A stretch of 64,000 bases of DNA from the NCBI GenBank assembly GCA_047975195.1, contig JBKEDB010000014.1:62001-126000 (forward strand), in the 5' to 3' direction. This document shows, in pieces, positions 55,098-63,717 of this stretch. The translations under genes were made by a program, and so were the position numbers. The first letter of the stretch is position 1. Every line of letters starts with the position of its first letter. This DNA comes from Cumulibacter sp047975195 (GTDB lineage: Bacteria; Actinomycetota; Actinomycetes; Mycobacteriales; Antricoccaceae). Below the pieces are notes generated by a model, which worked only from the letters and a program-made list of their open reading frames with translations, was not told where the DNA came from and made no database searches.

Positions 55098-56224
55098 ACC
55101 TGCCCACCGTCCGTCACCATGAGCTCCACGCGTTGGAACTCCTTGAGATCGCTGTAACCGCACTTGGCCATCGCGCGCCGCAGCCCACCGAAGATGTTCT
55201 GGGTACCGTCCGGCGTATGCGCCGGACCGCGTAGGACGCACTCCATAGGCACCCTACGGTTCCCGTTCGCGGGACGGAACTCGCCCCTAGGCAGATCAGG
55301 GTGACTGGCGGTGTAGTCCCACCACGCACCACCACCGGGGCTCTCCTGCGCGCCGGCCAGCATCGAACCGAGCATGACGGCGTCCGCTCCGCATGCGATC
55401 GCGCGGGCCACGTCGCCGGAGTTCTCGATCTCGCCGTGCGCGATGATGTGTACGTAGCGACCGCCGGTCTCGTCCAAGTAGTCACGTCGGGCGGCTGCGG
55501 CGTCGATGATGGTGGTGGCCATCGGCGATTCGATACCCAGGACGTCGCTAGTGGTCGAGCAGGAACTCGCGCCGAGCCCGACGATGACCCCGGCGGCTCC
55601 GGTACGCATCAGGTGCAGCGCGGTCTGGTAATTGCTTGCGCCGCCGACTACCACCGGTACGTCGAGGTCAGCTATGAACTCCTTCAGGTTCAACTCATCG
55701 CCAGCGGAACTGACGTGTTCGGCCGAGACCATGGTGCCCTGGATGACCAGCAGATCGACCCCAGCGGCCAAGATCGTCGGCGCGAGCGCCGCGGTGTGCT
55801 GCGGGGATACGCGCGCAGCGACCGTGCCACCGCCGTCGTGCAGTTGCCGGATCCGCTCGGTGATCAGGTCGGTGTCCACCGGGCGCGCGTAGATCTCCTG
55901 CAGCAGCGCGGTGGCCTCGGCCGGGCTGCTGCCCGCGAGCCGCTCGTACTGCTCGGTCGGGTCGCTGTAACGCGCCCACAGCCCTTCGGCGTCCAGCACC
56001 CCTAGGCCGCCGGCGGCATTGACCATGCCGATGGTCTCCGGGCTCATGGTGGCGTCGCTCGGTGAGGTAATCAGCGGCAGGTCGAGTTTGAAAGCATCCA
56101 GGCGCCACGACGTGGACACGTCCTCGGCGTCTCGGGTTCGACGCGTCGGGACCATCGAGATATCCCGTAGCTTGACCCCGCGCCTGGCCTGGCGGCCGAT
56201 TCCGATCTCTACGTAATCGCGCAT
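55094..56224 (-). CDS. guaB3: GuaB3-type IMP dehydrogenase-related protein
   Basis: 376 aa TIM barrel of the IMPDH/GMP reductase superfamily without CBS domains. N-terminus VEIGIGRQARRGVKLRDISMVP, then GVDLLVIQGTM, GAAGVIVGLGASSCSTTSDVLGI (the loop with the Cys expected for IMPDH chemistry) and ACGADAVMLGSMLAGAQESPGGG. The actinobacterial GuaB3 group is IMPDH-related, with true activity uncertain or GMP reductase-like. It follows guaB by 21 nt. Confidence 0.9.
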   Translation of the reverse strand: MRDYVEIGIGRQARRGVKLRDISMVPTRRTRDAEDVSTSWRLDAFKLDLPLITSPSDATMSPETIGMVNAAGGLGVLDAEGLWARYSDPTEQYERLAGSSPAEATALLQEIYARPVDTDLITERIRQLHDGGGTVAARVSPQHTAALAPTILAAGVDLLVIQGTMVSAEHVSSAGDELNLKEFIADLDVPVVVGGASNYQTALHLMRTGAAGVIVGLGASSCSTTSDVLGIESPMATTIIDAAAARRDYLDETGGRYVHIIAHGEIENSGDVARAIACGADAVMLGSMLAGAQESPGGGAWWDYTASHPDLPRGEFRPANGNRRVPMECVLRGPAHTPDGTQNIFGGLRRAMAKCGYSDLKEFQRVELMVTDGGQV

Positions 56225-56245
56225 CTGCGGTTGTACTCCCTGCCG

Positions 56246-57733
56246 TTACCGACGGCTGCTGTAGTTGGGTGCCTCGGTGGTCATCTGAATGTCGTGCGGA
56301 TGCGACTCGATGAGGCCTGCGGCAGTGATCTGGACGAGCTGACCGTTCTCCTTCAACTCCCCGATCGTAGGTGACCCCGCGTATCCCATTCCCGCACGCA
56401 GCCCGCCAACGAGCTGGTAGGCCACGGCGGCAAGCGGACCGCGGAACGCGACCTGCCCCTCGATGCCTTCGGGCACGAGCTTGTCATCGGAGAGGACGTC
56501 GTCCTGTGCATATCGGTCCTTGGAGTACGAGCGCGCCTCACCACGCGACTGCATCGCACCGAGCGAGCCCATTCCCCGGTAGGCCTTGAACTGCTTGCCA
56601 TTGATGAAGATCAACTCGCCAGGGCTCTCGGCGACGCCCGCGAACAGCGAACCGAGCATCACGGCGTCCGCACCAGCGGCGATCGCCTTGGCGATATCGC
56701 CTGAATGCTGAATGCCGCCGTCAGCGATCACCGGCACGCCAGCGGGACCGGCTACGGATGCAACGTTATGGATCGCGGTGATCTGCGGCATACCTACGCC
56801 GGCGACCACGCGGGTAGTGTAGATCGAGCCCGGGCCCACGCCGACCTTGATGCCATCGGCGCCGGCACCGACGAACGCCTCGGCGGCAGCCGCGGTCACC
56901 ACGTTTCCGCCCACGATGTCGCAGGCCAGTTCGCGCTTGAGTCGCGCGACCGTATCGATGACGCCACGCGAATGGCCGTGGGCCGCATCGACCATCAGCA
57001 CGTCGACGCCTGCTTCGGCGAGCGCGCACGCGCGCTTGTACTGATCGTCGCCGACACCAACGGCGGCGCCGACTCGCAAACGGCCCTGATCGTCCTTGGA
57101 CGCGTCCGGGTACTTCTCGCGCTTGATGAAGTCCTTGACCGTGATCAGCCCGGCGAGTTTGCCGGCCGCATCCACCAGCGGAAGTTTCTCGATCTTGTTC
57201 TCATGTAACAGGCGTAACGCCTCATCGCCGTCCACCCCGACCGGCGCGGTAATCAGCTTGTCGGCGCGAGTCATTACCTCGGAGACCTTGCGGTTCGAGT
57301 CCGTTTCGAAACGCATATCGCGGTTCGTGATGATGCCGACCACGACACCGTCGTCATCTACAACGGGCAGTCCCGAGATGCGGTAACGCCCACACATCTC
57401 GTCAACCTCGGCCAACGTGTGCAGCGGCGAGCAGGCGACAGGGTCGGAGACCATACCGGCCTCCGAACGCTTGACCCGCTCAGCTTCGCGGACCTGGTCA
57501 TCCACCGACAGGTTCCGGTGCAGGATGCCGATCCCGCCGACCCGAGCCATCGCGATCGCCATCCGGGCTTCGGTGACGGTGTCCATCGCTGCAGAGAGCA
57601 ACGGAATCGAGGCGGAGATATTGCGGGAAATGCGCGTCGAGGTATCCGCCGCGCTCGGGACAAAATCAGATGCTGCTGGTACCAGCAGAACGTCGTCGAA
57701 AGTGAGTCCAACCGGGACGAACTTCTCTGCCAT
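56246..57733 (-). CDS. guaB: IMP dehydrogenase
   Basis: 495 aa from ATG at 57733 with a GGAGGAA RBS; an upstream frame to 57859 lacks family similarity. N-terminal TIM barrel start FDDVLLVPAASDF, two CBS domains (about 100-215, SGLPVVDDDGVVVGIITNRDMRF and EKLPLVDAAGKLAGLITVKD), the active-site loop GVGPGSIYTTRVVAGVGMP (here Cys is replaced by Tyr-Thr-Thr neighbours; the Cys position reads IYTTR), GSLFAGVAESPGE and KYRGMGS-like AYRGMGSLGAM. Makes XMP from IMP. First gene of the guaB-guaB3-ptp-guaA operon. Confidence 0.95.
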   Translation of the reverse strand: MAEKFVPVGLTFDDVLLVPAASDFVPSAADTSTRISRNISASIPLLSAAMDTVTEARMAIAMARVGGIGILHRNLSVDDQVREAERVKRSEAGMVSDPVACSPLHTLAEVDEMCGRYRISGLPVVDDDGVVVGIITNRDMRFETDSNRKVSEVMTRADKLITAPVGVDGDEALRLLHENKIEKLPLVDAAGKLAGLITVKDFIKREKYPDASKDDQGRLRVGAAVGVGDDQYKRACALAEAGVDVLMVDAAHGHSRGVIDTVARLKRELACDIVGGNVVTAAAAEAFVGAGADGIKVGVGPGSIYTTRVVAGVGMPQITAIHNVASVAGPAGVPVIADGGIQHSGDIAKAIAAGADAVMLGSLFAGVAESPGELIFINGKQFKAYRGMGSLGAMQSRGEARSYSKDRYAQDDVLSDDKLVPEGIEGQVAFRGPLAAVAYQLVGGLRAGMGYAGSPTIGELKENGQLVQITAAGLIESHPHDIQMTTEAPNYSSRR

Positions 57734-57870
57734 TCTTCCTCCGCGCACGCGCTGCCGAGCCGAATCGGCAGTCAGCCTTAGTTGGTGATCTACTAATCCT
57801 ATGCGCGCGAGGCTTGCGGCGTACCGCCGTGTGACGGCGCGCGCAGTTAACCACGTCATGGCGCAGGGTC

Positions 57871-57882
57871 TACGCTATAGGC
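57871..57882 (+). promoter_or_regulatory. Leaderless-type promoter of the DUF5319 gene
   Basis: TACGCT (57871-57876) followed by 6 nt and GTG at 57883, no ribosome-binding site. Confidence 0.4.
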
Positions 57883-58317
57883 GTGCAGCATGACCCCGAA
57901 GAACGCCGCCGACGAGAAGAACAGATCGCTCGCGATTTGTTTGCCCAATTGAGCCCGCTTGATCCATTTGAGGGTGAGCGAGATCCGGCCGGCGAACTCG
58001 ACGCTGACGAGCAGGTCCCACCACTCACCGCTGAAGAGCGCGACTTGGTGGTGCACGATCTGGAAGACCTGGACGAGTTTCAGCGACTGCTGGAACCACG
58101 CGGTGTTCGCGGCATCTGCATGGAATGCGCGGGCTGCGAAGAAACGCATTTCTACGCCTGGGAGATCATGCGCAGCAACCTGCTGAACATGCTGCAACAC
58201 GATCAATCGCACGTGCATGAGCCGCCGTTCAATCCGCGCCCAGAAGACTTCGTAACCTGGGACTACGCCAGCGGGTACGCCGACGCCGCCACGGAAATCG
58301 GCCAAGCGGAAAACTGA
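57883..58317 (+). CDS. DUF5319 protein
   Basis: 144 aa, soluble, acidic N-terminal half. A Cys-rich knot with CMECAGCEETHFYAWE (about 79-94) is preceded by RGVRGI and followed by NLLNMLQHDQSHVHEPPFNP. The Cys and His pattern could bind a metal (inferred). DUF5319 is conserved in actinobacteria and lies divergent from guaB as Rv3412 does. Function unknown. Confidence 0.8.
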   Translation: MQHDPEERRRREEQIARDLFAQLSPLDPFEGERDPAGELDADEQVPPLTAEERDLVVHDLEDLDEFQRLLEPRGVRGICMECAGCEETHFYAWEIMRSNLLNMLQHDQSHVHEPPFNPRPEDFVTWDYASGYADAATEIGQAEN

Positions 58318-58331
58318 CATCGGAGGCGGGC

Positions 58332-59264
58332 GTGGGGGTTCCTTCTCGTACGGAGATCGCCGCGGCCGCTGCGTTGTTAGCTCCGCATGTGCGTCGTACG
58401 CCCGTGCTCGAAGTAGGCCTGGAAGACCTCGGCACCGTCGTATTGAAGTTGGAACAGTTACAGCATGTCGGCAGTTTCAAACCGCGCGGCGCGTTCCTGA
58501 ATGCGCTACGGGCCGAGGTGCCACCGACGATGCTGGTGGCGGCGTCCGGTGGCAATCACGGACTTGCCGTGGCGTACGTCGGGAAGCGGCTTGGCATTCC
58601 CGCGATGATCTACGTGCCAACGACGGCGCCGCGCGCGAAGGTATCGCGACTGCGTAGCTTGGGCGCGCGGGTCACCGAAGTCGGGCAGACGTACGCCGAC
58701 GCGTATTCGGCCAGCCTCGCCGACACGGCGCGAGATGGGGCTCTGGCGGTGCACGGCTATGACGGGATCCTGACGGTGACGGGTCAGGCGACGATGGCGC
58801 TGGAGATCGGGCAGCAGGTGCCGGACGTCGCGCGGATCGTTGTCGCTGTCGGCGGCGGTGGATTGATGGGTGGTACCGCCGCGTGGTTCGGCTCGTCGGT
58901 GGAGTTGGTGGCGGCCGAGCCGGAGGGCGCACCGACGTTCCAGCGGGCGTGCGAGGCCGGATCTCCGGTGCGGATCGCGCCACACGGACTCGCGTCGGAC
59001 TCGCTCGGCGCAAGCCGCATCGGTGAGGTGCCGTTCGCTGCGATGCGCGCGGTCGGCGTACGACCAGTAGTGGTGAGCGATGCGGCGATCGCCTCGGCGC
59101 GGGAGTTGCTGTGGCGCGAGTGTCGGCTCGCGGTCGAACCCGGCGGTGCGGTCGCGCTGGCCGCCGTACTGTCGCGCGACGTGCCGCCATCGGGCTCGGA
59201 CGGGCGGACCGTTGTCGTGGTGTGCGGCGCGAACGCAGATCCGAGCAACCTGCCGATGAACTAG
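58332..59264 (+). CDS. PLP-dependent threonine/serine dehydratase family protein
   Basis: 310 aa fold-type II PLP enzyme. PLP lysine in VGSFKPRGAF (about 46-55), substrate loop ASGGNHGLA (about 71-79) and the phosphate-binding GGGGLMGG (about 177-184). The C-terminal ACT regulatory domain of biosynthetic IlvA is absent, so a catabolic-type L-threonine/L-serine ammonia-lyase is likely. A racemase cannot be excluded. GTG start 14 nt after the DUF5319 stop, so the two may be co-transcribed. Confidence 0.85.
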   Translation: MGVPSRTEIAAAAALLAPHVRRTPVLEVGLEDLGTVVLKLEQLQHVGSFKPRGAFLNALRAEVPPTMLVAASGGNHGLAVAYVGKRLGIPAMIYVPTTAPRAKVSRLRSLGARVTEVGQTYADAYSASLADTARDGALAVHGYDGILTVTGQATMALEIGQQVPDVARIVVAVGGGGLMGGTAAWFGSSVELVAAEPEGAPTFQRACEAGSPVRIAPHGLASDSLGASRIGEVPFAAMRAVGVRPVVVSDAAIASARELLWRECRLAVEPGGAVALAAVLSRDVPPSGSDGRTVVVVCGANADPSNLPMN

Positions 59265-59280
59265 CCGCGTCAACCTGCAT

Positions 59281-59332
59281 CGCTGACAACGCAGAGCACG
59301 CGGCTACCTGTACCCGCTGATAACGCAGAGCA
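59281..59332. repeat. Direct repeat and hairpin behind the dehydratase gene
   Basis: CGCTGACAACGCAGAGCA (59281-59298) recurs with one change at 59315-59332. A 9-bp inverted repeat TAGCCGCGT / ACGCGGCTA (59262-59270 and 59298-59306) lies over the first copy and may act as the dehydratase terminator. No further genes lie in 59265-59485. Confidence 0.5.
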
Positions 59333-59426
59333 GGAGTTCACTCGTCTGCTATACAGCGATGAGTGCCCGCTCAGACTGCGTTTTCAGCGGCGGCAGAACG
59401 ATGAGGTTCTCAGCGGCAAACGCGAG

Positions 59427-59467
59427 GGGCGGGGGTGCACAACCGATGCGGCTGTGCACCCCCGCCC
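59427..59467 (-). terminator. Terminator of groEL
   Basis: Perfect 15-bp stem (59427-59441 and 59453-59467) with an 11-nt loop, GC rich, 19 nt behind the groEL stop. Confidence 0.75.
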
Positions 59468-59485
59468 ATACGACGGCCTGGTTAG

Positions 59486-61117
59486 TTAGTGGCCGTGTCC
59501 ATGACCGTGGCCATGCCCATGGCCTTCGCCCGCGGGCTCTTCCTCGACCGGGGCCTCGCTGACCGCGCTCTGCGTGGTCAGCAACATCGCGGCAACCGAT
59601 GCCGCGTTCGACACGGCGGCCTTGGAGACCTTGACCGGATCGATAACGCCGTCGGCGAGCAGATCGGCGTACTCGTGGGTCTGCGCGTTGTAACCGAGCT
59701 TCGCATCGCCGGTGCGGACGTTCTCCACGATGACCGAACCCTCGACGCCTGCGTTGCGGGCGATCCAGTACAGCGGGGCCGCTAGCGCATCGCGCACCAA
59801 CTTGACGCCGGTGGCCTCGTCACCGCTGAGGCCGAGCCCACCTTCGAGCACGTCAGCGGCGTGCACCAGCGCGGCGCCGCCGCCCATGACGACACCCTCA
59901 TCAACGGCAGCGCGGGTAGCCGCGATGGCGTCTTCGATGCGGTGCTTCTTTTCCTTCATCTCGACCTCGGTGGCCGCCCCGGCCTGGATGACCGCGACAC
60001 CGCCAGCGAGTTTCGCCAGTCGCTCTTGCAACTTCTCGCGGTCCCAGTCGCTGTCGGTCGCGTCGATCTCCCGACGCAACTGGGCGATGCGGCCGTCGGC
60101 TGCTTCCTTACCACCGTCGCCGTCCACGACGGTCGTGGTGTCCTTGGTGACGACGACGCGGCGCGCCTTGCCCAGCAGTGACAAATCAGCGCTCTTGAGG
60201 TCGAGTCCGACCTCGGGCGAGATGACCTGGGCACCGGTGACGATCGCGAGGTCCTGCATGAAGGCCTTACGGCGGTCACCGAAGTACGGCGACTTGACCG
60301 CGACGACCGCGAAGGTCTTGCGGATCGCGTTGACCACGAGGGTAGAGAGCGCCTCGCCATCGATGTCCTCGGCGATGATCACCAGCGGCTTTCCCGCCTT
60401 CGCAACCTCTTCGAGGACGGGCAGCAGGTCGGCCACGGTGGAGATCTTGTCCTGGCTCAGCAGGATGTACGCGTCTTCGAACGACGCCTCCATCGAGTCC
60501 GGATCGGTGACGAAGTACGCCGAGATGTAGCCCTTATCGAACTGCATACCCTCGGTCAGTTCGAGCGCAGTCTCCATACCGGAGCCCTCTTCGACGGTGA
60601 TCACACCATCGGTGCCGATCTTCTCCATCGCGTCTGCGATCAGCGTGCCCACCGACTCGTTTTGCGCCGAGATCGTGGCGACCTTGGCGATCGAGTCCGA
60701 CCCCTCAACCGGGGAGGCAAGCTCGTCGAGTCGAGCGTTGACGGCCTCCACAGCCTTGGTGATACCGACCTTCAGGCCCATCGGGTTGGCGCCCGCTGCG
60801 AGGTTGCGCAGGCCCTCCTTGACCATGGCCTGGGCGAGCACCGTGGCGGACGTCGTACCGTCACCGGCGACATCGTTGGTCTTGATCGCCACGGACTTGA
60901 CGAGCTGGGCGCCCATGTCTTCCTGCGCGTCGTCCAACTCGATTTCACGAGCGATGGTGACACCGTCATTGGTGATGGTGGGTGCGCCGAACTTCTTGTC
61001 GAGGACGACGTTGCGTCCGGCCGGGCCGAGCGTGACGCGGACGGCGTCGGCCAGCGCGTTGACACCGCGCTCGAGTGCGCGGCGGGCTTCGTCGTCGAAA
61101 CTAACGATCTTTGCCAT
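59486..61117 (-). CDS. groEL1: Chaperonin GroEL1 with histidine-rich C-terminus
   Basis: 543 aa type I chaperonin. Seen: TLGPAGRNVVLDKKFGAPTITNDGVTIAREIELD, VAGDGTTSATVLAQA (ATP site Asp), and the apical and equatorial blocks through LVRDALAAPLYWIARNAG (only short parts quoted). The C-terminus is GHGHGHGHGHGH instead of the Gly-Gly-Met tail of housekeeping GroEL, the mark of actinobacterial GroEL1, encoded beside groES while a Met-tailed groEL2 sits elsewhere. Folds a subset of clients and may bind metal through the His tail. Confidence 0.95.
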   Translation of the reverse strand: MAKIVSFDDEARRALERGVNALADAVRVTLGPAGRNVVLDKKFGAPTITNDGVTIAREIELDDAQEDMGAQLVKSVAIKTNDVAGDGTTSATVLAQAMVKEGLRNLAAGANPMGLKVGITKAVEAVNARLDELASPVEGSDSIAKVATISAQNESVGTLIADAMEKIGTDGVITVEEGSGMETALELTEGMQFDKGYISAYFVTDPDSMEASFEDAYILLSQDKISTVADLLPVLEEVAKAGKPLVIIAEDIDGEALSTLVVNAIRKTFAVVAVKSPYFGDRRKAFMQDLAIVTGAQVISPEVGLDLKSADLSLLGKARRVVVTKDTTTVVDGDGGKEAADGRIAQLRREIDATDSDWDREKLQERLAKLAGGVAVIQAGAATEVEMKEKKHRIEDAIAATRAAVDEGVVMGGGAALVHAADVLEGGLGLSGDEATGVKLVRDALAAPLYWIARNAGVEGSVIVENVRTGDAKLGYNAQTHEYADLLADGVIDPVKVSKAAVSNAASVAAMLLTTQSAVSEAPVEEEPAGEGHGHGHGHGHGH

Positions 61118-61200
61118 GAGTGGATTACTCCTCCGAAGGCGCGGGTAGCGCCTGGTTATTCGGCTGGTGAAGCGACTTGATTGAAGCGGCTCAGGTAAGC

Positions 61201-61238
61201 AGTCCGCCCCGCACCCGTTTCGGGGAGCGGGGCGGACT
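61201..61238 (-). other. Strong intercistronic hairpin between groES and groEL1
   Basis: 12-bp perfect stem AGTCCGCCCCGC / GCGGGGCGGACT (61201-61212 and 61227-61238); the 14-nt loop can pair CCG with CGG inside. It lies in the 152-nt gap of the operon and has no U-run, so it may be a partial terminator or an mRNA processing/stability element. Confidence 0.6.
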
Positions 61239-61269
61239 CGCTGTCTGGCGCGCTACAGAGCGCGTCAGC

Positions 61270-61569
61270 TTACTTCTCGACGACAGCCAGCAGATCGCGG
61301 GCCGACAGGACGAGGTACTCCTCGCCCGAGTACTTCACCTCAGTGCCGCCGTACTTCGAGTAGATGACGACGTCGCCTTCCTTGACGTCCAGTGGGACGC
61401 GGTTGCCATTGTCATCGATACGACCCGGGCCGACAGCGACGACGGTGCCCTCCTGGGGCTTCTCCGCCGCGGTATCCGGAATTACCAGGCCGGATGCGGT
61501 CGTGGTCTCTGCCTCGTTAGCCTGGACGACAACGCGGTCCTCAAGCGGCTTGATGGCCACCTTTGCCAT
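61270..61569 (-). CDS. groES: Co-chaperonin GroES
   Basis: 99 aa. KVAIKPLEDRVVVQ start, mobile loop ETTTASGLVIPDTA, DVKEGDVVIYSKYGGTEV and the VLSARDLLAVVE end. Caps GroEL. ATG at 61569 (the longer frame to 61614 is not family-like). A perfect CIRCE operator lies upstream. Confidence 0.97.
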   Translation of the reverse strand: MAKVAIKPLEDRVVVQANEAETTTASGLVIPDTAAEKPQEGTVVAVGPGRIDDNGNRVPLDVKEGDVVIYSKYGGTEVKYSGEEYLVLSARDLLAVVEK

Positions 61570-61672
61570 GAATTGACCTCCCCCTCTGGGGTGAAATTGG
61601 CTTGCTGGGTACATGGGTACTGCTCAGTGTTGCTGCCCGCACCGCCGTCGCGGGGGTCGGCGCGAGATGCAA

Positions 61673-61699
61673 TTAGCACTCTAGCCCGATGAGTGCTAA
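61673..61699. promoter_or_regulatory. CIRCE operator (HrcA site) upstream of groES
   Basis: TTAGCACTC-N9-GAGTGCTAA (61673-61681 and 61691-61699), a perfect match to CIRCE, 104 nt upstream of the groES start. It should bind the heat-shock repressor HrcA. It also lies 54 nt upstream of the divergent methyltransferase TTG start. Confidence 0.95.
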
Positions 61700-61752
61700 T
61701 GCCGCCACCGGGGTGCGGGCAGTTGGTGAAAAGTTCGCCATAGGAGGACGCA

Positions 61753-62934
61753 TTGGACAGTTCGGTGTTGCCGGCGCTCATCTCAAGCAGCGGACGCGCG
61801 GAGGTTGCTCGGGTCGCGGGCGAACTCGCGTCGGGCGCGGATACGCTGCGCGTACTGAGCCGATTGCGCGCTGCGTACGACACATCGGTAGCGAGCGCGA
61901 TACTGCTGCAGGCCGAACTGCGGCCGAAGGCGATCGCTAAGTTTGGCCCGGGCGCCGATGGGCTGATAGTGCTCGCCCAGTCGCTGGAGCAGGCCAGTCG
62001 GGTGGAGGTTTCCGCGCGCCGGGCACGGCGCCTCGTCGCACTGGGCGTCACTGAGGTGACCGACGCCGGCGCGGGCTTAGGCGCAGACACGTTGGCGTAC
62101 GCGTCGGCCGGCCTGACGGTGCGCGCGGTGGAGCATTCGCAGACGGTGGCCGCCGTACTGCGCGCGAATACCGCTGGCCTGGCCGTGCAGGTCATCGAGG
62201 ACGACGCACTGGCTGTAGTCGCGGGGCTCCCGGCAGGGTCGGTGGCGTATTTCGATCCCGCGCGACGTGCCGACGGCAGGCGAATATTCGATCCGCAACT
62301 ATGTTCTCCCCCGCTGTCCGCGCTCGTGGCGACGCACGAGCGGGGCCTGACAGTAGTGGCCAAGATGTCGCCGTCGCTGAATTACTCGGACGTACCCGCT
62401 GGGTGGGATGCGGAATGGGTCTCGACACAAACCGAGCAGGGTCGCTCTGTCGTAGAGGCAGTCCTGTGGTCGCCGCCGCACGCGGCGGGCGCGCGGCGCG
62501 CTGTGGTGATGTCGGGCGACACCGAGCACGTGTTGAGCGGCACCGGCGCGCCCGCGCGGATCGGTGCGCTCGGCGCGTTCGTGTATGAACCTGACGGAGC
62601 GGTCAACCAGGCCGGCCTGATCGGTGAGCTTGCCCAGCAGTTGTCGGGGCGGTTGATCGAGCCGCGAATCGCCTACTTGAGCTCCGATTGCGCGATCGAC
62701 ACGCCGTTCGCGCACCGCTATGAGGTACTGGAGTCGTTGCCGTGGGCCAAGCGCGCCCTCGCGCGAACGCTCGCGAAGTACGACGCGTCAGATCTGGTGG
62801 TGAAAAAGCGCGGGATCTCGGTGGACCCGACGGCGCTGCGGCGCGAGTTGCTGCCGCGGTTGCGCTCACGCGCCGGCGATCCGCTGGTACTGATCCTGGC
62901 CGGACGGCTCGCCATCGTTGCCCGCGCGGGGTAA
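61753..62934 (+). CDS. THUMP-like domain / class I SAM-dependent methyltransferase
   Basis: 393 aa. SAM-binding motif I DAGAGLGADTLAYA (about 97-110), acidic VEHSQT (motif II) and FDPARRADGRR, a DPAR motif near the active site seen in THUMP-like proteins. The C-terminal half carries a THUMP-like domain ending KKRGISVDPTALRRELLPRL. An RNA-directed methyltransferase is likely, the target unknown. TTG start at 61753 has a perfect AGGAGG 6 nt upstream. It is divergent from groES; the CIRCE element sits between. Confidence 0.8.
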   Translation: MDSSVLPALISSSGRAEVARVAGELASGADTLRVLSRLRAAYDTSVASAILLQAELRPKAIAKFGPGADGLIVLAQSLEQASRVEVSARRARRLVALGVTEVTDAGAGLGADTLAYASAGLTVRAVEHSQTVAAVLRANTAGLAVQVIEDDALAVVAGLPAGSVAYFDPARRADGRRIFDPQLCSPPLSALVATHERGLTVVAKMSPSLNYSDVPAGWDAEWVSTQTEQGRSVVEAVLWSPPHAAGARRAVVMSGDTEHVLSGTGAPARIGALGAFVYEPDGAVNQAGLIGELAQQLSGRLIEPRIAYLSSDCAIDTPFAHRYEVLESLPWAKRALARTLAKYDASDLVVKKRGISVDPTALRRELLPRLRSRAGDPLVLILAGRLAIVARAG

Positions 62935-63111
62935 CTGCACGCTTGCGCAAGCATCGCCAACCACGCCACACACATGGCCGGTTCGTGGCGGTGCGGTTAA
63001 TGCGGGGTTGTTGCCACAAGGCGCGAGAGCCTTCGCGCTTCCTGCGCACCACTCCGCTATGCATCCACCGCGGGCTGCGGGAACCGCGCGTGACCGCTGT
63101 GGCGAGGTTTC

Positions 63112-63579
63112 CTACGCGCGCTCAGCAGGAAAGCCACCGGTCGCCACCGGCCCCCAACGCCGGGCGGTGACCTGAATCAGCGACTTCTGCTGGTCGATCA
63201 TCGCCTGCCGATACTCATCCCAATCGGAGTGTTCGCCAGCAATATTGCGGAAGTACTCGACAAACGCGTCGAGCGCCCGCGGTCCGTCGCTCGCGTCGAG
63301 GACCTCCGCTACCCCGTCTATCTGCACCCAGGGCTCGTTCCATTCGTCCGACAGCACCATGATGCTGACCTCGGGAGTACGTCGCACATTCCGCGTCTTC
63401 GCGCGCTGCGGATACGTGGAGATCACGATCCTGCCGGAGTCATCGACGCCGCCGGTCACCGGCGACAGTTGCGGCGTACCGTCCGCGCGCGTCGTGACGA
63501 GCACCATGCGGTGTCGCGGACGCACGAACTCCAGCAGTCCGTCCAGGGTCACTGACGTCGTCGTTGCCATCTTGCGAGC
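63112..63579 (-). CDS. F420/PPOX-type pyridoxamine-phosphate-oxidase-like protein
   Basis: 155 aa split-barrel flavin/F420-binding protein. HRMVLVTTRADGTPQLSPV (about 22-40), STYPQRAKTRNVRRTPEVSIMV and the DGVAEVLD strand are the PPOX-fold landmarks. Actinobacterial members bind F420 or FMN and act on varied substrates. I chose GTG at 63579 because AAGGAG lies 6 nt before it; the longer frame to 63633 has no such site. Confidence 0.82.
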   Translation of the reverse strand, partial: ARKMATTTSVTLDGLLEFVRPRHRMVLVTTRADGTPQLSPVTGGVDDSGRIVISTYPQRAKTRNVRRTPEVSIMVLSDEWNEPWVQIDGVAEVLDASDGPRALDAFVEYFRNIAGEHSDWDEYRQAMIDQQKSLIQVTARRWGPVATGGFPAERA

Positions 63580-63717
63580 CACGGCGCTCTCCTTTGTTGT
63601 TGCTACGTAGGTCGGGGCACGTGTCACCGCCACATGTGGCTGACGAGTGCAAAAGGTTTCATGCGTCCATTGCGCCGGTGATCGTCGGTATTCACGGTGC
63701 TTACCGTGCCCACGGTT

